The notes: a model not told the origin generated them from the letters alone. DNA of 64,000 bases from Plumapathes pennacea (GCA_964036295.1 OZ038465.1:8435167-8499166), one strand, 5' to 3'; shown: positions 30,394-44,307, numbered from the stretch's first letter. Made by a program: numbers and translations.

Positions 30394-31033
30394 GAACAGA
30401 GTGCCTGGCTGTTAATAGGAGTCATAGTTTGCCACGTCTTTCGTGTTAGTGTAAAGGTCGGAAAGAATTCCCGCTCAAGTGTGAAGAGGAACACGTCTAT
30501 ATAAAATTGCTATAATCAGCGATTTACAGATATATGTCGAAAAATGATCATGTGATTGCTTTGGTTTTAAGATTTAATTTGCTACGATTTACAATAAAAT
30601 CACGCCATCTCCTGACCGAGTTTAGTATGTGACTTGCGAAGGCCTCCTGATTTGTGCCAAATCTGAAGACATTTCATCTAATAACTGTTAGAAGTAAGAT
30701 ATCTCGAGATAGCGCCCCGGTTATTACCCTCGCAGGGCTCGGGGACTATACAAGTGGGGAACAGGGTATTGAGTTCTCTTGAACCGTTTCACTGCTAAAT
30801 CAACCTATAAAACGTCTAATTTGAGCATCAAGTCTAATAAGGCCGGAATAGACCCAATGGAACGCGCCCTTAGTGTTCAAAGGAACTTTGGGGATGTTGA
30901 ATATTTGATTTTTATGTTTAAGAAGACGAACTTGTGGTATATTATGTGGTATATATACTTGCGGGACAGATATTATGTTCTGTTTGTTGTATAACCTTAT
31001 AAGTAACATACCGAACTGTCAAATGTGTAGAGG

Positions 31034-31174
31034 ATATTACACGGCGGCGCGAAGGTATGAGTTCTATTTTCGAGTGGTAAAAACAATATTTTACGAACGA
31101 GCGCTGCGCAAGTGAGTAAAATATTGTTTTTACCACTCGAAAATAAAATCCATACCTTAGGCCGCCGTATAATT
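31034..31174. mobile_element. foldback element with ATTACACGGCGGC ends, unit 2
   Basis: Orthologous to 17284-17423, with the same long arms and central GAGCGCTGCGCAAG. Confidence 0.7.
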
Positions 31175-31442
31175 TTCTTCTTTGTTATATAGACACGAGT
31201 GTTTTACATTCATGTAAACTAAACAGTAAAGCCGTGGCCACACTTGCGCAAGAAGCGCGCTACATTTGCTTGATCTCACCATATTTGATTGTTTAACACA
31301 TGCTTGCTTGCACGTGAGGCGAAAATATAAAAGAATCGACGAGCTTTCCCGCGTATTGAGCTTGGTTCTAGCACCAATATGACCACGACCTAACTTCACA
31401 AATGAAAGTAAAAACAGTTAAAAGGATATCCTGGAAAAAACT

Positions 31443-31515
31443 CTGGGTTTCAACTGGAATCGAACCCATGACTTTGCAATACTGGCGCGACACTCTAACC
31501 AATGAGCTATGAAGC
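31443..31515 (-). repeat. tRNA(Thr)-like SINE head, unit 2
   Basis: Orthologous to 17693-17765. Box A reads TAGCTCATTGGTTAGAG and box B GGTTCGATTCC. Confidence 0.55.
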
Positions 31516-31615
31516 CGTATGAGAGCTGGTCGAGTGTGTGGTTCAAATTGTACTCGTCATAGTGAAAGGAATGATATGATAATATACAGGATGAAACGCA
31601 TATATGTGAATTTTA

Positions 31616-32000
31616 TCAGTAGACTCGTTCCAGCAACTTTTGTTCCAACAGCTCGAAGTATTCGTGCAACTGTCGCAGCATTCTTTTTCCTTGGTCCAGA
31701 TCTCTTCTCAATTCTTCGGCTGAGTTTTGCTTAGTTATCATTTCTCTGGTTTCACTGGTTTCATTTCCTTCTAAAAAAGTGAAAAGTAAGAAAAAGAAAG
31801 TGGTTCGTACAAATTTGGAGGAGATGCAGTTACAAGGGCTAGAACTGCATAGCAGAAGAACTCGATCCGCGAGTAAGACTGGGGCGATTATATAGTAGGA
31901 CTGGGTACCCACCGTTGTACTTACGTAGTGACCTATTCTTAAACCTTTTGCAGCCTATACGTAACCTACATGCTTGACAGGCTTCCTACCCCACATCTAT

Positions 32001-32032
<32 letters not shown>

Positions 32033-35000
32033 TTATCTATCTACCTACCTCCCTACCTACCTATCTACGTATCTGTTCATAAAGATGGGAACTTTATGTT
32101 ATATTTCAAAAAAGGTCGGAGTGCGAATGTTTGATGAGGGGTTCCAAACACCAAGGACAGTGTTTCGAGGTGTTTTAGTTCCCTCATCGAAGACGAGGCA
32201 CGAGTTTTTGAAACAACTTCTGCCTTCTGGTCACCTGCCAACTATACCTCCCTACTTTTGTACCGATATATGTACCCAAATAACTACTTTTAAAAATAAC
32301 CAGACGTAGATAAACACAAAAGAAATAAAAGATTTGCTTGACCTTTACCTGTAGTGTTCGTAATATTGGTTTTTCCATCTTTGTGGCAGGTTATGTCCCA
32401 CGTTACACCTGCCATTACCATAGCGACCAGCGTCCCAAAGGCGATGAACAAAACCACGCGTAACAGACTTCCTTCACCTAAGTCGAACAGTTTCACAGAC
32501 TTCGGGGCTTTCTGCTGCGGCGCCTAGAAGTAATACGTATGCACAGCCAGGTAAGCGTTTAATGTTTGATATTCTGTATACAAGTGATACGCGCTAGATT
32601 TTTGTCGTAAACTCCTGGGCTCGGTTGTTCAAAGGGTGGATAGCGCTATCCACAGGATAAATCCTTATCCAGTTGACTGAATTAAGCTTAATGGTTAACA
32701 CTATCCACTGGATAGCGATTTATCCGATGAATAGCGCTATACAGTCTTTTGAACAACCGGGCCCTGAGGAATAATTATGTTAATTTTGCAAAGTATTTAA
32801 ATTACGCGAGAGAATTTGGCTTTTCGTGCTTCAATTACAAATGTTGTCATTGACAACGGACTGACTGACGAACATTTAGAAACATGTTGGCGTCTCGATT
32901 ATTGCGCCTCCTCACACAACTCGTCTGTCTCCGTCTCTGACACGAAAAGTAATACAATCCCCTCCCCCAGTCAGATTCCCTATTCACAATACAGTGAACT
33001 CTCTCTAAGGCGGACACGCTCGATACTCTCATTTAGTGTCCGCCTTAGGGAGATGTCCGCCTCAGAGATGGTTAACAAGTGAAAATGGGCAATGACCAAA
33101 TCTGCATGCGAGAGAGTCGACTGTATGTTCGTGCAAAATTCATTGAAAAAATATATGGGTAGAATACTGAATAAAGCTAAGATGGTACATTATGAGAACG
33201 TTCAAAATTACGACGAAAATTCAGGTTACTTTGTATGTGGAGATGATCGCTAAGATCTCTTGGCGTATGAAGTTTTTCATGTACGTCAAACACTCGGTCG
33301 TGTTTCTGTACTTCTCCTGGGAAGTTACAGCGAGACCCAGGCTGGCCGTGAGAGGAATCTGCTCTGACGTCACGATGCTTCGGTTCGACTGTCCGTCCTG
33401 GGTCAGGTAGTAATAGCCTGAAATTCGGTCCACTAATATCCCTGTGACCTCGTCCGAATCGAAAGCTTTCATCATCTTTGTGAATGTATCGAACACTGCA
33501 AAAGTAAAGTTTCAATTGTAAGTAGAAAGATAACACTGACCAAAGTTGGTGTACAATTTAATCAACCCTTTCATTCTCAAGAGTGACCAACCACAATACT
33601 CTTGTAATACTTAGTGCCGTATGCCTGGTTCATGCGTGCGACCTCCATGTAATAGGCCCCGCTTATACGGAGCCGGGTGGAAGCGAGCCGCTTTCATAAG
33701 AAACCACAAGTTATCTCGACCAACTTTATGTAAATGTTCACTGTGATCTATTATCCCCGAGCGAAGCGAAGCGAAGTGAGGGTAATAATCACGGCGCTAA
33801 TGCAGCAAATTCGCTTTGTGTGGAGACTCCAAGCGAGTCGCCATCTCGAAATCTAATGTTCGTCAGTCAGTCTGTCAGTCTGTCAGTCTGTCAGTCTGTC
33901 ATAGGGCGACCTCTAAGGCAATGACGTAATAATAATTATCGATTAGCGTCAAAGCGAGGTCAAACAAAGGTTTGAACGAAGCAACAACTGTACGTAACTG
34001 CGTTCACGAAGATGAATTTGAAAACTGGAAAACTTGACACAGCACGGTCTCGCGAAGCTCGTCTGCAAAAGAGAAGGGAACTAGCCGGGCAAAGCGAAAT
34101 CGTGAAACAATCGAACAGCGCCAAATAAATACGTCTAGAGAAAAGACGACAAACAATTGATAACCGACAGCATCATGAACGGAAGCGTGCTGAAGAAGAT
34201 CAAGCAAATCGGGAGCTTCAGACGCCGTCTTGTGTTAAACTCAGATCCTTATTCAGAAAGGTCAAACAACAAAGGTTAGTCAGTGGAAAGCGAACAATCA
34301 CCGTGACAAATATATTCTACCCGTATCTTGTAACTCGATCACTTCAAGAATGTATTAAAATCTGTATGCTGATCATTTTCCCTCGAAGTATTCTTTTAAT
34401 ACCCTTCTGTCGCCAGTTTCGGCTACTGTATTGGCTCAGAGCAATCGGAACTTGGGGTCTTGAATGATTTAGTCAGATGTCTTATTATTTCTTTCAAGAC
34501 TAAAACTGTAACAAATACTGTAATTTGACATGCGGTGATTGCAGCGAGAATCGTTCACAAGCCCTTAGAAGTATGACTAGGTCTGAAGCCCGTGCATAAT
34601 TTGAAGTAAACCGTTCAAGTTTTGCTTTGATTCTGGGAGAAATCATGTTGTTTTGAGCGCGTTCACGTACAAAACAATTTGAGCTCATTAAACATGCATG
34701 CCTGAGTCTTGTGCATGCAACCCAGAGTAAAAACAAATTGCACAGGAAGCCTATTTAATTGTACTACCTATGAATTCAAAATTGGAGAATCAGTGTTTGT
34801 TTTTCTCCCGTACTACGACGGCCGACAAACTTCAAAATTTGAGTATTAGATTTTGAGAACGTGCTTGGCAGACTGTATAAATTAATTTGTCGTGCCGACC
34901 GACCGTGGGAAATACGTACTTCGTCACGCAATCGATTCTTTTTTTCAACGCAAAAGTATAACACACCATTCTTTTTCTCCTTCCTTTGTGTGTAGCATTT

Positions 35001-38000
35001 GACTTCGAAGAAAAGATTGAGTCAACATTTCGGTAAAACAAAGGCTACTCTTCTTGGGAGTACCAAAGTAAAAGTCCCATCAATGTCAGAGCGAGGAGAA
35101 TCTGCGATTATCGTATTTCTAGTATATAGAACTTATAATATGAATAGGAATATGTAGTTGGCTCGCTCAGGGTGCCTCGTGTATGAGTTTAACTTACATG
35201 CGCAAATCAAATTCGTTTTAATTTCCAAATTGTTGTACTGGTGCAAATACGTTAGGAATTTTGTAAAACGAGCAACGCGAAGGAAGATTTGACTCTCCAA
35301 CAAAGAAAACTAAGCCACGTCACTGCAAATTGACGAGAGACAAAAGAAAGAACAAGATCTAACTTAGTTCAAGGATTACCTTTAGGTTTGGCGCCAGATT
35401 TAAGTGCTAGCTGATACTCCGTCCCGTTCCCCAAGACAGCAACCTGGAATTTCGGGAAAAAAATCAATGTCATCTCATTTCTTTTCTTCGACTGTATTTA
35501 TGGATATTTTGTGTCCGAAGCACGTTCCAGCGGATCGGAAAATATTGTAAAACTAGTGTTAACACTTTTACTCCTGGGCCCAGTTTTTCAAAGCACGATT
35601 AGGCTAATCCTGGATTAGGTCTAAACTTTCTTGTCATTTATAAGTTTGAAAACGTGAAAGTTTCGTTCACAACGACTTTCTTCATAACGTTTGCTAGAAC
35701 AAGCTTACTAATCCACATCTTCGAACAAAATTCTGCAGTTTATTGGGAGAGAGGTCGAGAGAAAGAATTTCGTTAATCCTGGATTAGCTTAATCGACTTT
35801 CGAAAAACCGGGCCCTGAGCTCGTTATACAAATTCTCCCAACCATTCAAAAGAAAGTGTATGAGTGATGTAGTGAGAATTGATAGACCAATCAGCTTTCA
35901 TCTGAGTGAACTATCAAGTGATAAATTCTCCATACTGTATCATGAATCTCTGGTGAGAAACTGAAAGAGAAATTTGAAGTTTATCACTGTCAGGAGTTAA
36001 TGGGTTAACTCTGTAATCTTACCGTACTGCCGTGGATACTTTTGGTATCTGGTTCTAGCGACGCGGACGTTAGGGCGGACGTGATAACGGCCATGAAAAT
36101 AGCCATGATGACCAGGCCGACTTGAATCCAGATCATGGCAAAAATACGACTAGGAAAAGATTTGGGGGACTTGTCTCCATACCTGAAAGAACGTACCCAA
36201 ATAATTCAGTCTTGTACATTTATATACGGGTAAAACTACTCCATCTGCAATGTCTGGCCACTCGAAAATACGAGTATTGATGGTTTCAATCAATCTCTGC
36301 AGACTCAAAGTACAAAGATATCGCGGTCATATTGGTGTCAATTCATTTGAAACCAATGGTTAACCCTTCCACTCCCAAAAGTGATCAACTTCAATTTTCT
36401 TCTTCAGCTTATCACCAGATATATATATATATATATTATCCCCGAGCAAAGCGAGGGTAATAATCACGACGTTAATGCAGCAAAATCATTATATATGAAG
36501 ACTCCAAGCGTGTCGCCATCTCGAAATTTAATGTTCGTCTGTCAATCTGTCAGTCTTTCGTACGACTTTTTAGACCAGGTGCCTAAGGCAATGACGTAAT
36601 AATTATCGATTAGCGTCTCCAAGCAAATCGGGAGCTTAAGACGCCGCTTTGTGTTAAACTCAGATAACAAAGGTTAGTCAGTGGAAATCGAACAATCACC
36701 GTGACAAATTTATTCTACCCGTATCTTGTAACTTGATCACTTCAAGAATGTATTAAAATCTATATGCTGATCATTTTCCCTCGAAGTATTGTTTTAATAC
36801 GCTTCTGTCGCCAGTTTCGGCTACCGTATTTGCTCAGAGCAATCGGAACTTAGAGTCTTGAATGATTTAGTCAGATGTCTTATTTTTTCTTTCAAGACTA
36901 AAACTGTAACAAATCCTGTAATGTGACATGCGGTAATTGCAGCGAGAATCGTCCACAAGCCCTTAGAAGTATAACTAGGTCTGAAGCCCATGTGTAACTT
37001 GAAGTAAACCGTTCAAGTTTTGCTTTGATTCTGGGAGAAATCATGTTGTTTTGAGCGGGTTCACATACAAAACAATTCGAGCTCATTAAACATGCATGCC
37101 TGAGTCTGGTGCATGCATCCCAGAGTATAAACAAATTGCACAGGAAGCCTATTTAATTGTACTGCCTACGAATTCAAAATTGGAAAATCAGTGTTTCCTT
37201 TTTCCCGTACTACGACGGCCGACCAACTTCAAATTTTTTATATATTAAATTTTGAGAACGTGCTTGGCGGACTGTATGAATAAATTTGACGTGCCGACCG
37301 TGGGAAATACGCACTTCGTCACGCAATCGACTCTTTTTGAAACGCAAAAGTATAACACACACCATTCTTTTTCTCCTTCCTTTGCGTGTAGCACTTGACT
37401 TCGAAGAAAAGATTGAGTCAACATTTCGGTAAAACAAAGGCTACTCTTGTTGGGAGTACCAAAGTAAAAGTTCCATCAATGGCAGAGCGAGGGGTATCTC
37501 GTATTTCTAGTACAGTAAGGAGAACATGGCTTGCAATAACTTGCTCGGACGAAAACTAATTAAACTACTGATCAATCCTCACTACATCCCTCAAACATTT
37601 TTTCTTAAAGGTTGAGTAAAAATTGGGAGTGAAAAGGTAAAAGGCCCACCAACATGGCCGCCATGACGTCACATAAAAACAAAATGGTTCCTAGTGATAT
37701 TTTAAGGTTGAGTAAGTTTATGTGTCAGTGTGACGAGCGAAAAAATCCACAAGTGAATGAGTTAGCGGGTAGTTTACTATATATATTTTCCGCATTGGTG
37801 TGACCAGTGTTCATTCCTTCCAGAATGCAATGCGCAACACCCACCCGACTGTTGTCATGGAAATGAAAGACCACCAGAAACCTTCCCATGATCCTCTGAG
37901 GAACGAGCGAGGAAACTCTTGCGGGTTGATGACTGTGTCCTGATGGAAAAGAAAAGCGGTAAGTTTTAGTTCTTTACATAATACTGACTGATGGTGTGTA

Positions 38001-38974
38001 ACTAATAGCGTTGATGGATAAGTTCTCTAGTTCAATCACACGATCCAGAGAAGTTAGTTTGAACGCGTTTGATCGGAGCTTTCCGAACGAGGCACGAAGT
38101 CAGTGCCCTACATCGGTTTAGCGACCCTGCGATCCCGCAGTGCTATGCCCTGCGGAATATGCATTGTGTAACTCAACTGAAACAGCGGTCCGTACAATCA
38201 AACGTCGCACGTTGAGCAAACTGAGCTCCTCTGGTCTCTGTGGTTCAATGTCATATCAGTATGTCAATCAAAGTAATGTTTTTGAATTTCCCGGAACAGC
38301 GCATCGAAAGCCCCTGAAACCGACTTAATACTACGTGATCAGCATTACATAAAAATTCCCAAATTAAAATCACGAGTGCAGACGATTCGACGATTAAGGT
38401 CGAGGGGAATCTTAGTATGACACAACATAGCCTACATGAAATCTGAGTGGATAACATGCGGGAATTACGAGTCACTTATCACTCCTTGATAACTTACCAA
38501 AGCCCACGTGATAATTCCGGAGACAGCTGTCAAAATAAGACTGAGAGCTAGCAGAGGCCACGAGCCCAGTATTGTCATGGTAATGACCTTTGCAAACTCT
38601 TTGGGCTCTGCCTTGGTGATGAAATCTGCCCCTGGATAATCGAGTATGGCAATGAATGGCAGCGTCTGGTACATAACGGGATCTCTTCCTTTTACAACAA
38701 TAGGTCCACCTAGCAGTGCCTCTCCATTGTGCAGTTTTTTCACAATGTCATTTTCGTATTTCACGCGTACTGACTCAAAGTAGCCGCAGAAGTGTAATTT
38801 GGTCTTCAGGACGTCGTACAAGATACCGTTAAACCTATTTTTCGTGGCTGGGCGTTTAGTCGTGTAGGGAGGCTTTTCCACCCAAGCCATTTTATAGTAT
38901 TCCTGGGCTGCAGATAACTCGAAGACACAAAGGATGATACAGTGGAAAAGGATTAAAAGAGATTGGCACTCCAT
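31616..38974 (-). CDS. glutamate-receptor-like channel with K+ filter, copy 2
   Basis: Coding exons on the - strand: 38974-38498, 37939-37845, 36182-36023, 35443-35380, 33495-33230, 32523-32349 and 31770-31616, giving 463 aa with all phases matching. The domain order is as in copy 1: signal peptide, S1, M1, TTVGYGD pore, M3, S2, M4, helical tail. It differs from copy 1 at many S1 positions (for example PATKNRF for PGTQNRF and PKEFAK for PNDFAK). It has Ser for Ala after the pore Trp pair. The tail ends ERVY because the copy 1 stop TGA reads CGA here. Its introns 4 and 2 are enlarged by two related elements. Confidence 0.85.
31997..32070. repeat. ATCT/ACCT microsatellite, receptor intron 7, unit 2
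   Basis: A tetranucleotide run (TATC, then TACC) follows TACCCCACATC. Unit 3 has a shorter ACCT run at about 45,899-45,928; units 1 and 4 have none at this point. Confidence 0.9.
32617..32765. mobile_element. GGTTGTTCAAAG MITE, intron 6, unit 2
   Basis: Orthologous to 18749-18896, with both termini conserved. Confidence 0.75.
32992..33123. mobile_element. CAGTGAACTCTC element, intron 6, unit 2
   Basis: Orthologous to 19134-19265, flanked by TA on both sides. Confidence 0.65.
33754..35124. mobile_element. CCCCGAGC...TTCTAGTA element in intron 4, unit 2
   Basis: The left end reads TCCCCGAGCGAAGCGAAGCG and the right end CGATTATCGTATTTCTAGTA, flanked by TA-rich host DNA. Copies 1, 3 and 4 lack it at this place, so it inserted after the units split. 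The copy includes a degenerate basic Arg/Glu-rich frame near 34,020-34,230 and a CAGT/CTGT repeat near 33,865. Its internal sequence matches the reversed block at the end of the window. Confidence 0.65.
35576..35816. mobile_element. full-length GGGCCCAGTTTTTC MITE, intron 3, unit 2
   Basis: Both termini are present (GGGCCCAGTTTTTCAAAGCA and the inverse of GGGCCCGGTTTTTCGAAAGT), in contrast to the truncated unit 1 and unit 4 copies. Confidence 0.75.
36419..36436. repeat. short (TA)n run, intron 2, unit 2
   Basis: Only about 18 bp of TA, homologous to the long runs in the other units. Confidence 0.9.
36434..37509. mobile_element. CCCCGAGC...TTCTAGTA element in intron 2, unit 2
   Basis: The left end reads TCCCCGAGCAAAGCGAGGGT and the right end GGGGTATCTCGTATTTCTAG, with TA flanks. 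Unit 3 passes directly from the TA run to CAGTAAGGAGAAC, which follows the element here. That comparison defines both element ends. The element is about 1.08 kb and has no nested insert. Confidence 0.7.
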
Positions 38975-41900
38975 CTAGCCACGATAAGGCGCAATTCCTG
39001 CAGAAACGTGAAAGAAAAAATATATATATTATATGGCATGCAATATCTGCAATCAGAGGTGGCAAGTCCCATCCTTCCAATTGCATCAGTGTTCATTCTA
39101 TTGAGAACGGTTTAAAAGTATGGCGTCCATATGAAATCGTTTGTCCTATTCACACGAAGAAAAATATATAACTGATATTGACCATCATAGAAATTGATAG
39201 CCAGAAAATAAACTCATAAATACAATTCGACCCGTTTCGATCTTTTTGCATTTGCATCCCAAGTTGATGGGCGATTTTTTATTGCTGTTGTTAGCGAAAC
39301 TCGGTAAAATAAAATAGATTATCTAATTCTATAAAGACTCTAACTCTACATTGAAGACCAACTCGAACTCGATGATTTCAGACTTGATCATTAAAGCAAA
39401 ACCCAAATTCAACTATTTCCGATAACATTTATATTTTCATTTGACGTCCCAGAGCCTATTTGGTTCTTTATTTGTCACTTGATTACTTCAAAACATTGTA
39501 CTTGGTTAGTTATCATTGTTCGGAGCAACAGTCTCTCCATATCTCAGTTTTAGTTATGTATTCCTTAATGCCGGCCACGCTACTCCAAGCATTACTCCTT
39601 CTTTACATCTGACGTCTATTTTTCAGGCTAAATAAAGTTTAGGGATTTGGTGTCTATCTTTTCTCGAAAGTCGATTTTGTGGCTCTTTCAACGTTTCAAA
39701 TTAGGAAGCAATGTTTACAAAATCTAAGTACACCTCATTTCCTTTCTCGCCAAGCCTGTCTGTTCACAAAACAAAATATAGTTATATAGAAAAATCCATG
39801 ATTTTGCTTGTTCCGTCAAATTTCTTATTTTCTTCGAGTTTTTCAGTACAGATAGCCTGACTATCTTAAATGGTTGCACTTTAGCACGTGGTAATGATTT
39901 TTACCTTAGTATTTCCTTGACCAATCCTGTCTTAAAAACCCAAATTGTGTGTTATCACTTAAGTCCAGGTTCCATGGAAACGGCACCCTAATGCGAAAAT
40001 TTATCAACTTAAAACTAGAACAAGGTAGGGACTAGACTGGAAATGTTCCATCAATTATTAAAAGGAGTCCTTTCAAGTGTGAGACTGAGGGTGTGTTTCT
40101 TTTTAGGAATCCAAATCCGGATCACAAATCTAAAAGCAGATTATCTGTTTCTTTACTGAAATCCCAATCCGGATAATGAATCCATGTGATCCACACTGAG
40201 GACGGATTCACTGGATCATATCCAAAATTGGATACTTTGGATCATAGATCCATTAAAGAAACGCTCCCCTAGATATTTCCTTAGCCTTTACAAGACTAAT
40301 CTGACTACTAAGGAATAGCTGTATATTTAACTAAATTATTAATTTAGAATCTAGTGCAAAACTCAAAGACTGTATTGATTTTTGTGTCTGCTGCTTCGAA
40401 GAAGCTGTAGACACTATGCGGTCGTCTATATGAGGTAAGAATCGATAAATGATCGCCCGTTGATATTCGGAACCAATAAAAGGAACCACTGGATTGCCGA
40501 TTGTACACAAACTTCGCCATTTGTCGAGGAAACAATGACAGGGCGGCGAAGGCTGGTTCGTGACAACCTCATGATCACGAGAAACCCATGAGGTCACAGG
40601 GTTTTCAGCGAGGCGATCAGGCTAGTGAATGTTTTTAATTTTGCCTCAAATCACAGTTTTTGAAAATATGTATGCCAAAACCGCTCGAATGGAAGGTTCT
40701 AGCCAGTACTATGCATCGCCCGATTTTTCCTGATGAACTGTGTACAGTATGACAACACGTTGCAACGGTACGTAAATCGACCAGTTATTAATTTGTGTCG
40801 ATGTTTCAGTCTATATGAATCTTCCATTTGGTCATTCGCGTACGAGTTAAATAAATATATACGTACTTCACTTGAGCCTAGTTCTGCTTGTCGTTACTAA
40901 TTTTATTTGGACGGCTGTGGGGTGAAATGTTTACAAAACCCGTCAATGCCAACTGAATATTTATATTTCCTATCAATGGCTACTGCATCCTCAAGCACCT
41001 TCATCTCCGGGAACCCTTAGTTCAGTTTGCCTCGCGACACTCTCGGAGTCGAGGTAACGCAAGTGCTTCTTTGTGCTGATCCGAGTTTTGATCTGTGAAA
41101 TGCCTTCAATATCTGGGTATCCTTCTCTCTGTTCCTGCATTAAGTGTTTCCCTATTCTTAAATTTTCCCCAGTTTCCTCAGAAAAGAATCGTTTCTTATA
41201 CAACAGTGTAGGGTAAACACAGATACGATTTGGGGTAAATTTTGGTGAGACACAGTGCCAAACCGTGTTTACCTAATTGAAAATCATTTTCGCCAGACAT
41301 GAAAACACGTTTGCACAGTCACGCTGAGTGTAAGTTCCCAAGCGCCACATCATTGTGATTTCAAGTTCAAGTGCTGTTTGATTACACACTCGAACTGTTT
41401 CATTCATAAAAAGGTTTAGCTTCCCCTTATGTTTAAATTTTTAGTTATTGATTTTTCCAATCGGTTGTCTCGCTTTTTCTCGATTTTTTTTCTCTCTTGA
41501 AACATGTTACCAATCGCTTCATGAATTGTTTGACTGCTAGAGCTGAGATATGCCCTTGTATGCACTTAATAAGAAGTGAACAATCGTACAACATACAGTA
41601 TCAACTTGTGTACTTTAAGGACTACAAAGTTGAACAGTGTCGCTGTTGTAAAGAGATATTACAGCAGGTGTAAGAGGGGGTGTCAGGGGAAATGCAACTG
41701 GATCAAAACTAAAACTTACAGTCCAATAGTCTTCAAATGTGCGTGTTGCTGATGACGGAAATGTTTCTTCTGTTTGTGTTAGCGATAGAGTTTACTACAC
41801 AGCAGTGTACACAAGTTGTAAAAGTTAGAGAGATCTTTCGGCATACCTGTTATTTCTGAGTCAGTGCTGTGTAAGGTACGTGCTAATAACTATTATGTAT

Positions 41901-43020
41901 ATATGTTATCAACTGGTGGATCCTGTGGCGTGTTTGTTTTATCCTGTTGAGTGTATCTAAAAGTCATTTTTTCGCAGCAGTCTCTGTCAGCTCCTTTTGT
42001 TAAATCACCAGCACCTCCCACAGGCAATTATATTGCACTCACTCACAATGAGCTTAAAGTAATATGCTAAAAGCATTTTTCATGTATTTTCCAAGAGCCG
42101 CACTAACTTCTGCTTGTGAGGACGGAATTAGATACCGAAGTTAGGGATGAAAATGAATTTTTAAAGACTTACAGTTTGGGAAAAGTACGGAGGGAATGAG
42201 ACCAGTACTGACTGAGCGTTCTCAGTCCATAAATGTTTTATTACATCCGTGGCATATGCATTTTAAAGAGGTGACAAGTTTCAAGGAAATTCCTTATGCA
42301 AATATAAGTGCGCTGTGTTAGCAGCCAATTTTGGTCACCACCAATCTAAAGAAACGTGAATGAACTAATGACCCACGTACAGTCGAATACTGTAGATTGC
42401 AATGTATATATATATATAGCTCGTTAGGGGATTGAAGCGCTAAATGACTTACCGACTATTCAAGTTTCTTGCTAGCGTTTCGGGGGCTTATTTAGGATTC
42501 TTCCAACGGATGAAACAACACGGCACGACGACAACAGCTTCAGTCATAACCAGGTAGTTAGGAAATTAAAATGCGCAAGGTTGTTTGGAGCAATGAAACC
42601 CCAAATAGAAACCGAGTCAGTGGAAAAAGCAAAACAATCCGCGGGCGGTCAAATTGCACACCGCTGAGGAGCACTTCAGAATGTGAACCATGGTGAGTCA
42701 CTTGATGGAGGAAGGGTATTTGAATTATGAATATTTGGCCGAGTCTTCTGAACGTTAATGAGAGTGAAGGTCATAATTTCATGTTTATAAAACACTTCTT
42801 CCAAAGTAGAGGTGTGAGTGATTCTCAGCCGTTCAAACACATCAATGATGCAGTCGAGCTTAGAGTAAAAAGCTCTCTGTAAAGGCTCGTGAGTAATCCT
42901 ATGAACAGAAGTATTATATATGTATGTTAGTCGAAGCGCCCAATTGAGCTGCCTTTTCTTAGTACCTGCTGAATATGTACTTTAGCGGCGGTTACTGCTT
43001 CATGTAGGCATAACTTCAAA
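38975..43020. other. upstream region of receptor copy 2
   Basis: The leader acceptor before the first coding exon is kept. The putative leader donor at 42,453 is also present. About 80 bp (near 41,828-41,910) are inserted in the homologue of the 27,555-27,781 exon candidate. No other gene is visible. Confidence 0.45.
40088..40269. mobile_element. MITE with AGGGTGTGTTTCTTT termini, unit 2
   Basis: Orthologous to 26307-26489, upstream of receptor copy 2. Confidence 0.7.
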
Positions 43021-44307
43021 GTCGCTGCGTCCTTCATTCCTTTCTGGGGAATCAACATTCCTAATGGAACAGTGAAAGATTACAGGAAGGCCAAGTTCCA
43101 GTCCACAGGTCGATTTGTGACCGCGGTAGCCATTCCCTTGCTCATCGTGGTTATAAGTGTCTTGTTCTCGATGACACGGCGTGCAATATTACGGGAATCT
43201 CAACAGGTTTTGTGGCGCTTTTTTGTGTTTTTTTTTTTCCTTCTTTCTTTTGCACAAATTATGTCGACAAAACATTTTACAGACAACAGCAAACCCATTA
43301 AACAATATCTTTTAACCCTTTCACTCCCAATAGTGACCAACTTCAATTTTCTCCTTCAGTTTCTCACCAGAAATATATCATACAGAAAGGAGAACTTGGC
43401 TTTGGATAGCTTGTTCAGATGAAAGCTGATTGAAATATCAATTCACGCTACATGACTCATACAGTTTCTTCTTAAAAGGTTAGGAGAATCTGCACTTTGA
43501 ACTTGGGAGTTGAAGGGTTAAATGAAAAGCGAAGAAGCTTGCTGGTGAACAGGCAGATAACTGGGTTTATCTTAGGAAGATTTGTCCCGTTTAGTTCAAA
43601 TATGAGACAACATTGGCGACTTTTTGCTTGTCTCTTGTCTTTACTAACCACGCAAAATCTAACACGCGCCAATCGGTAATACGAGGCGCTTAAATATTGG
43701 CGGATTTTTCGTTAGAGTTACATCAAATGTATGAGACTTCTCACAGTGGTTCTTTGAAACCGTGTCTGCTGAAGAACCTTATTCAAGCCTGTTGTCAATG
43801 AAACTTTGGTGTATATCTTAGTGAGCTGAAGTTCTTTTGTTATACTTCAGGTTGCAAGTTTATTCCAGGGATCATGCACTCAATTTAACGTGAAAAGGAA
43901 GCAAAAAAAAACTCAAAGCTGCCAATACCATGCTCATAATGTTTGTAGCATATATCTTCAGCTATCTTCCACTTCTGATATACGGCATTCTCTTGAGCTG
44001 CAGCAGTTGCCACGTAGGTCGTTGGTTCGACTCTTTCGCTTGTTTCAGTCCATTAATTCCCAGTGTCACCAACCCGATCATATTTTTCTTACGTGGCAGA
44101 AGGTTCCGTCAAACTCTCAAGCATTTCTTCAGAGACCCTTGTGGGAAGACCCCCTTACCCAAACTGGCAAAGAAAGGCGACGACACTAATTGTACAGCGA
44201 AGACAGATGTGTGTACTCTCTCTGTTCCAGGCTGCCGTTCCCAAACGAACTCCGCCCAGAAACATTTTCTATGTTTAGAATTCAGTGCAAAGGTGAAGAC
44301 GATATAA
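43021..44307 (+). pseudogene. 5'-truncated GPCR copy with frameshift, unit 3
   Basis: GPCR exon 1 remnant is about 43021-43206 and starts at TGCGTCCTTCATTCC after TM4. Exon 2 is 43851-44307. One extra A in the run after GAAGC (around 43,903-43,912) shifts the frame; compare the intact run in unit 4. With no 5' half and a frameshift, this copy is dead. Confidence 0.85.
43312..43521. mobile_element. TTAACCC-type MITE in the GPCR intron, unit 3
   Basis: Orthologous to 15659-15868. Confidence 0.8.

Larger units (their letters stand above)
29147..43020. repeat. tandem array unit 2 (about 13.9 kb)
   Basis: Same order as unit 1: truncated GPCR, receptor channel on the - strand, upstream region. 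Relative to unit 1 it carries an extra element in intron 4 and a smaller element in intron 2. It also has extra sequence at about 40,390-40,680 and lacks about 370 bp near 42,433. Confidence 0.85.
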
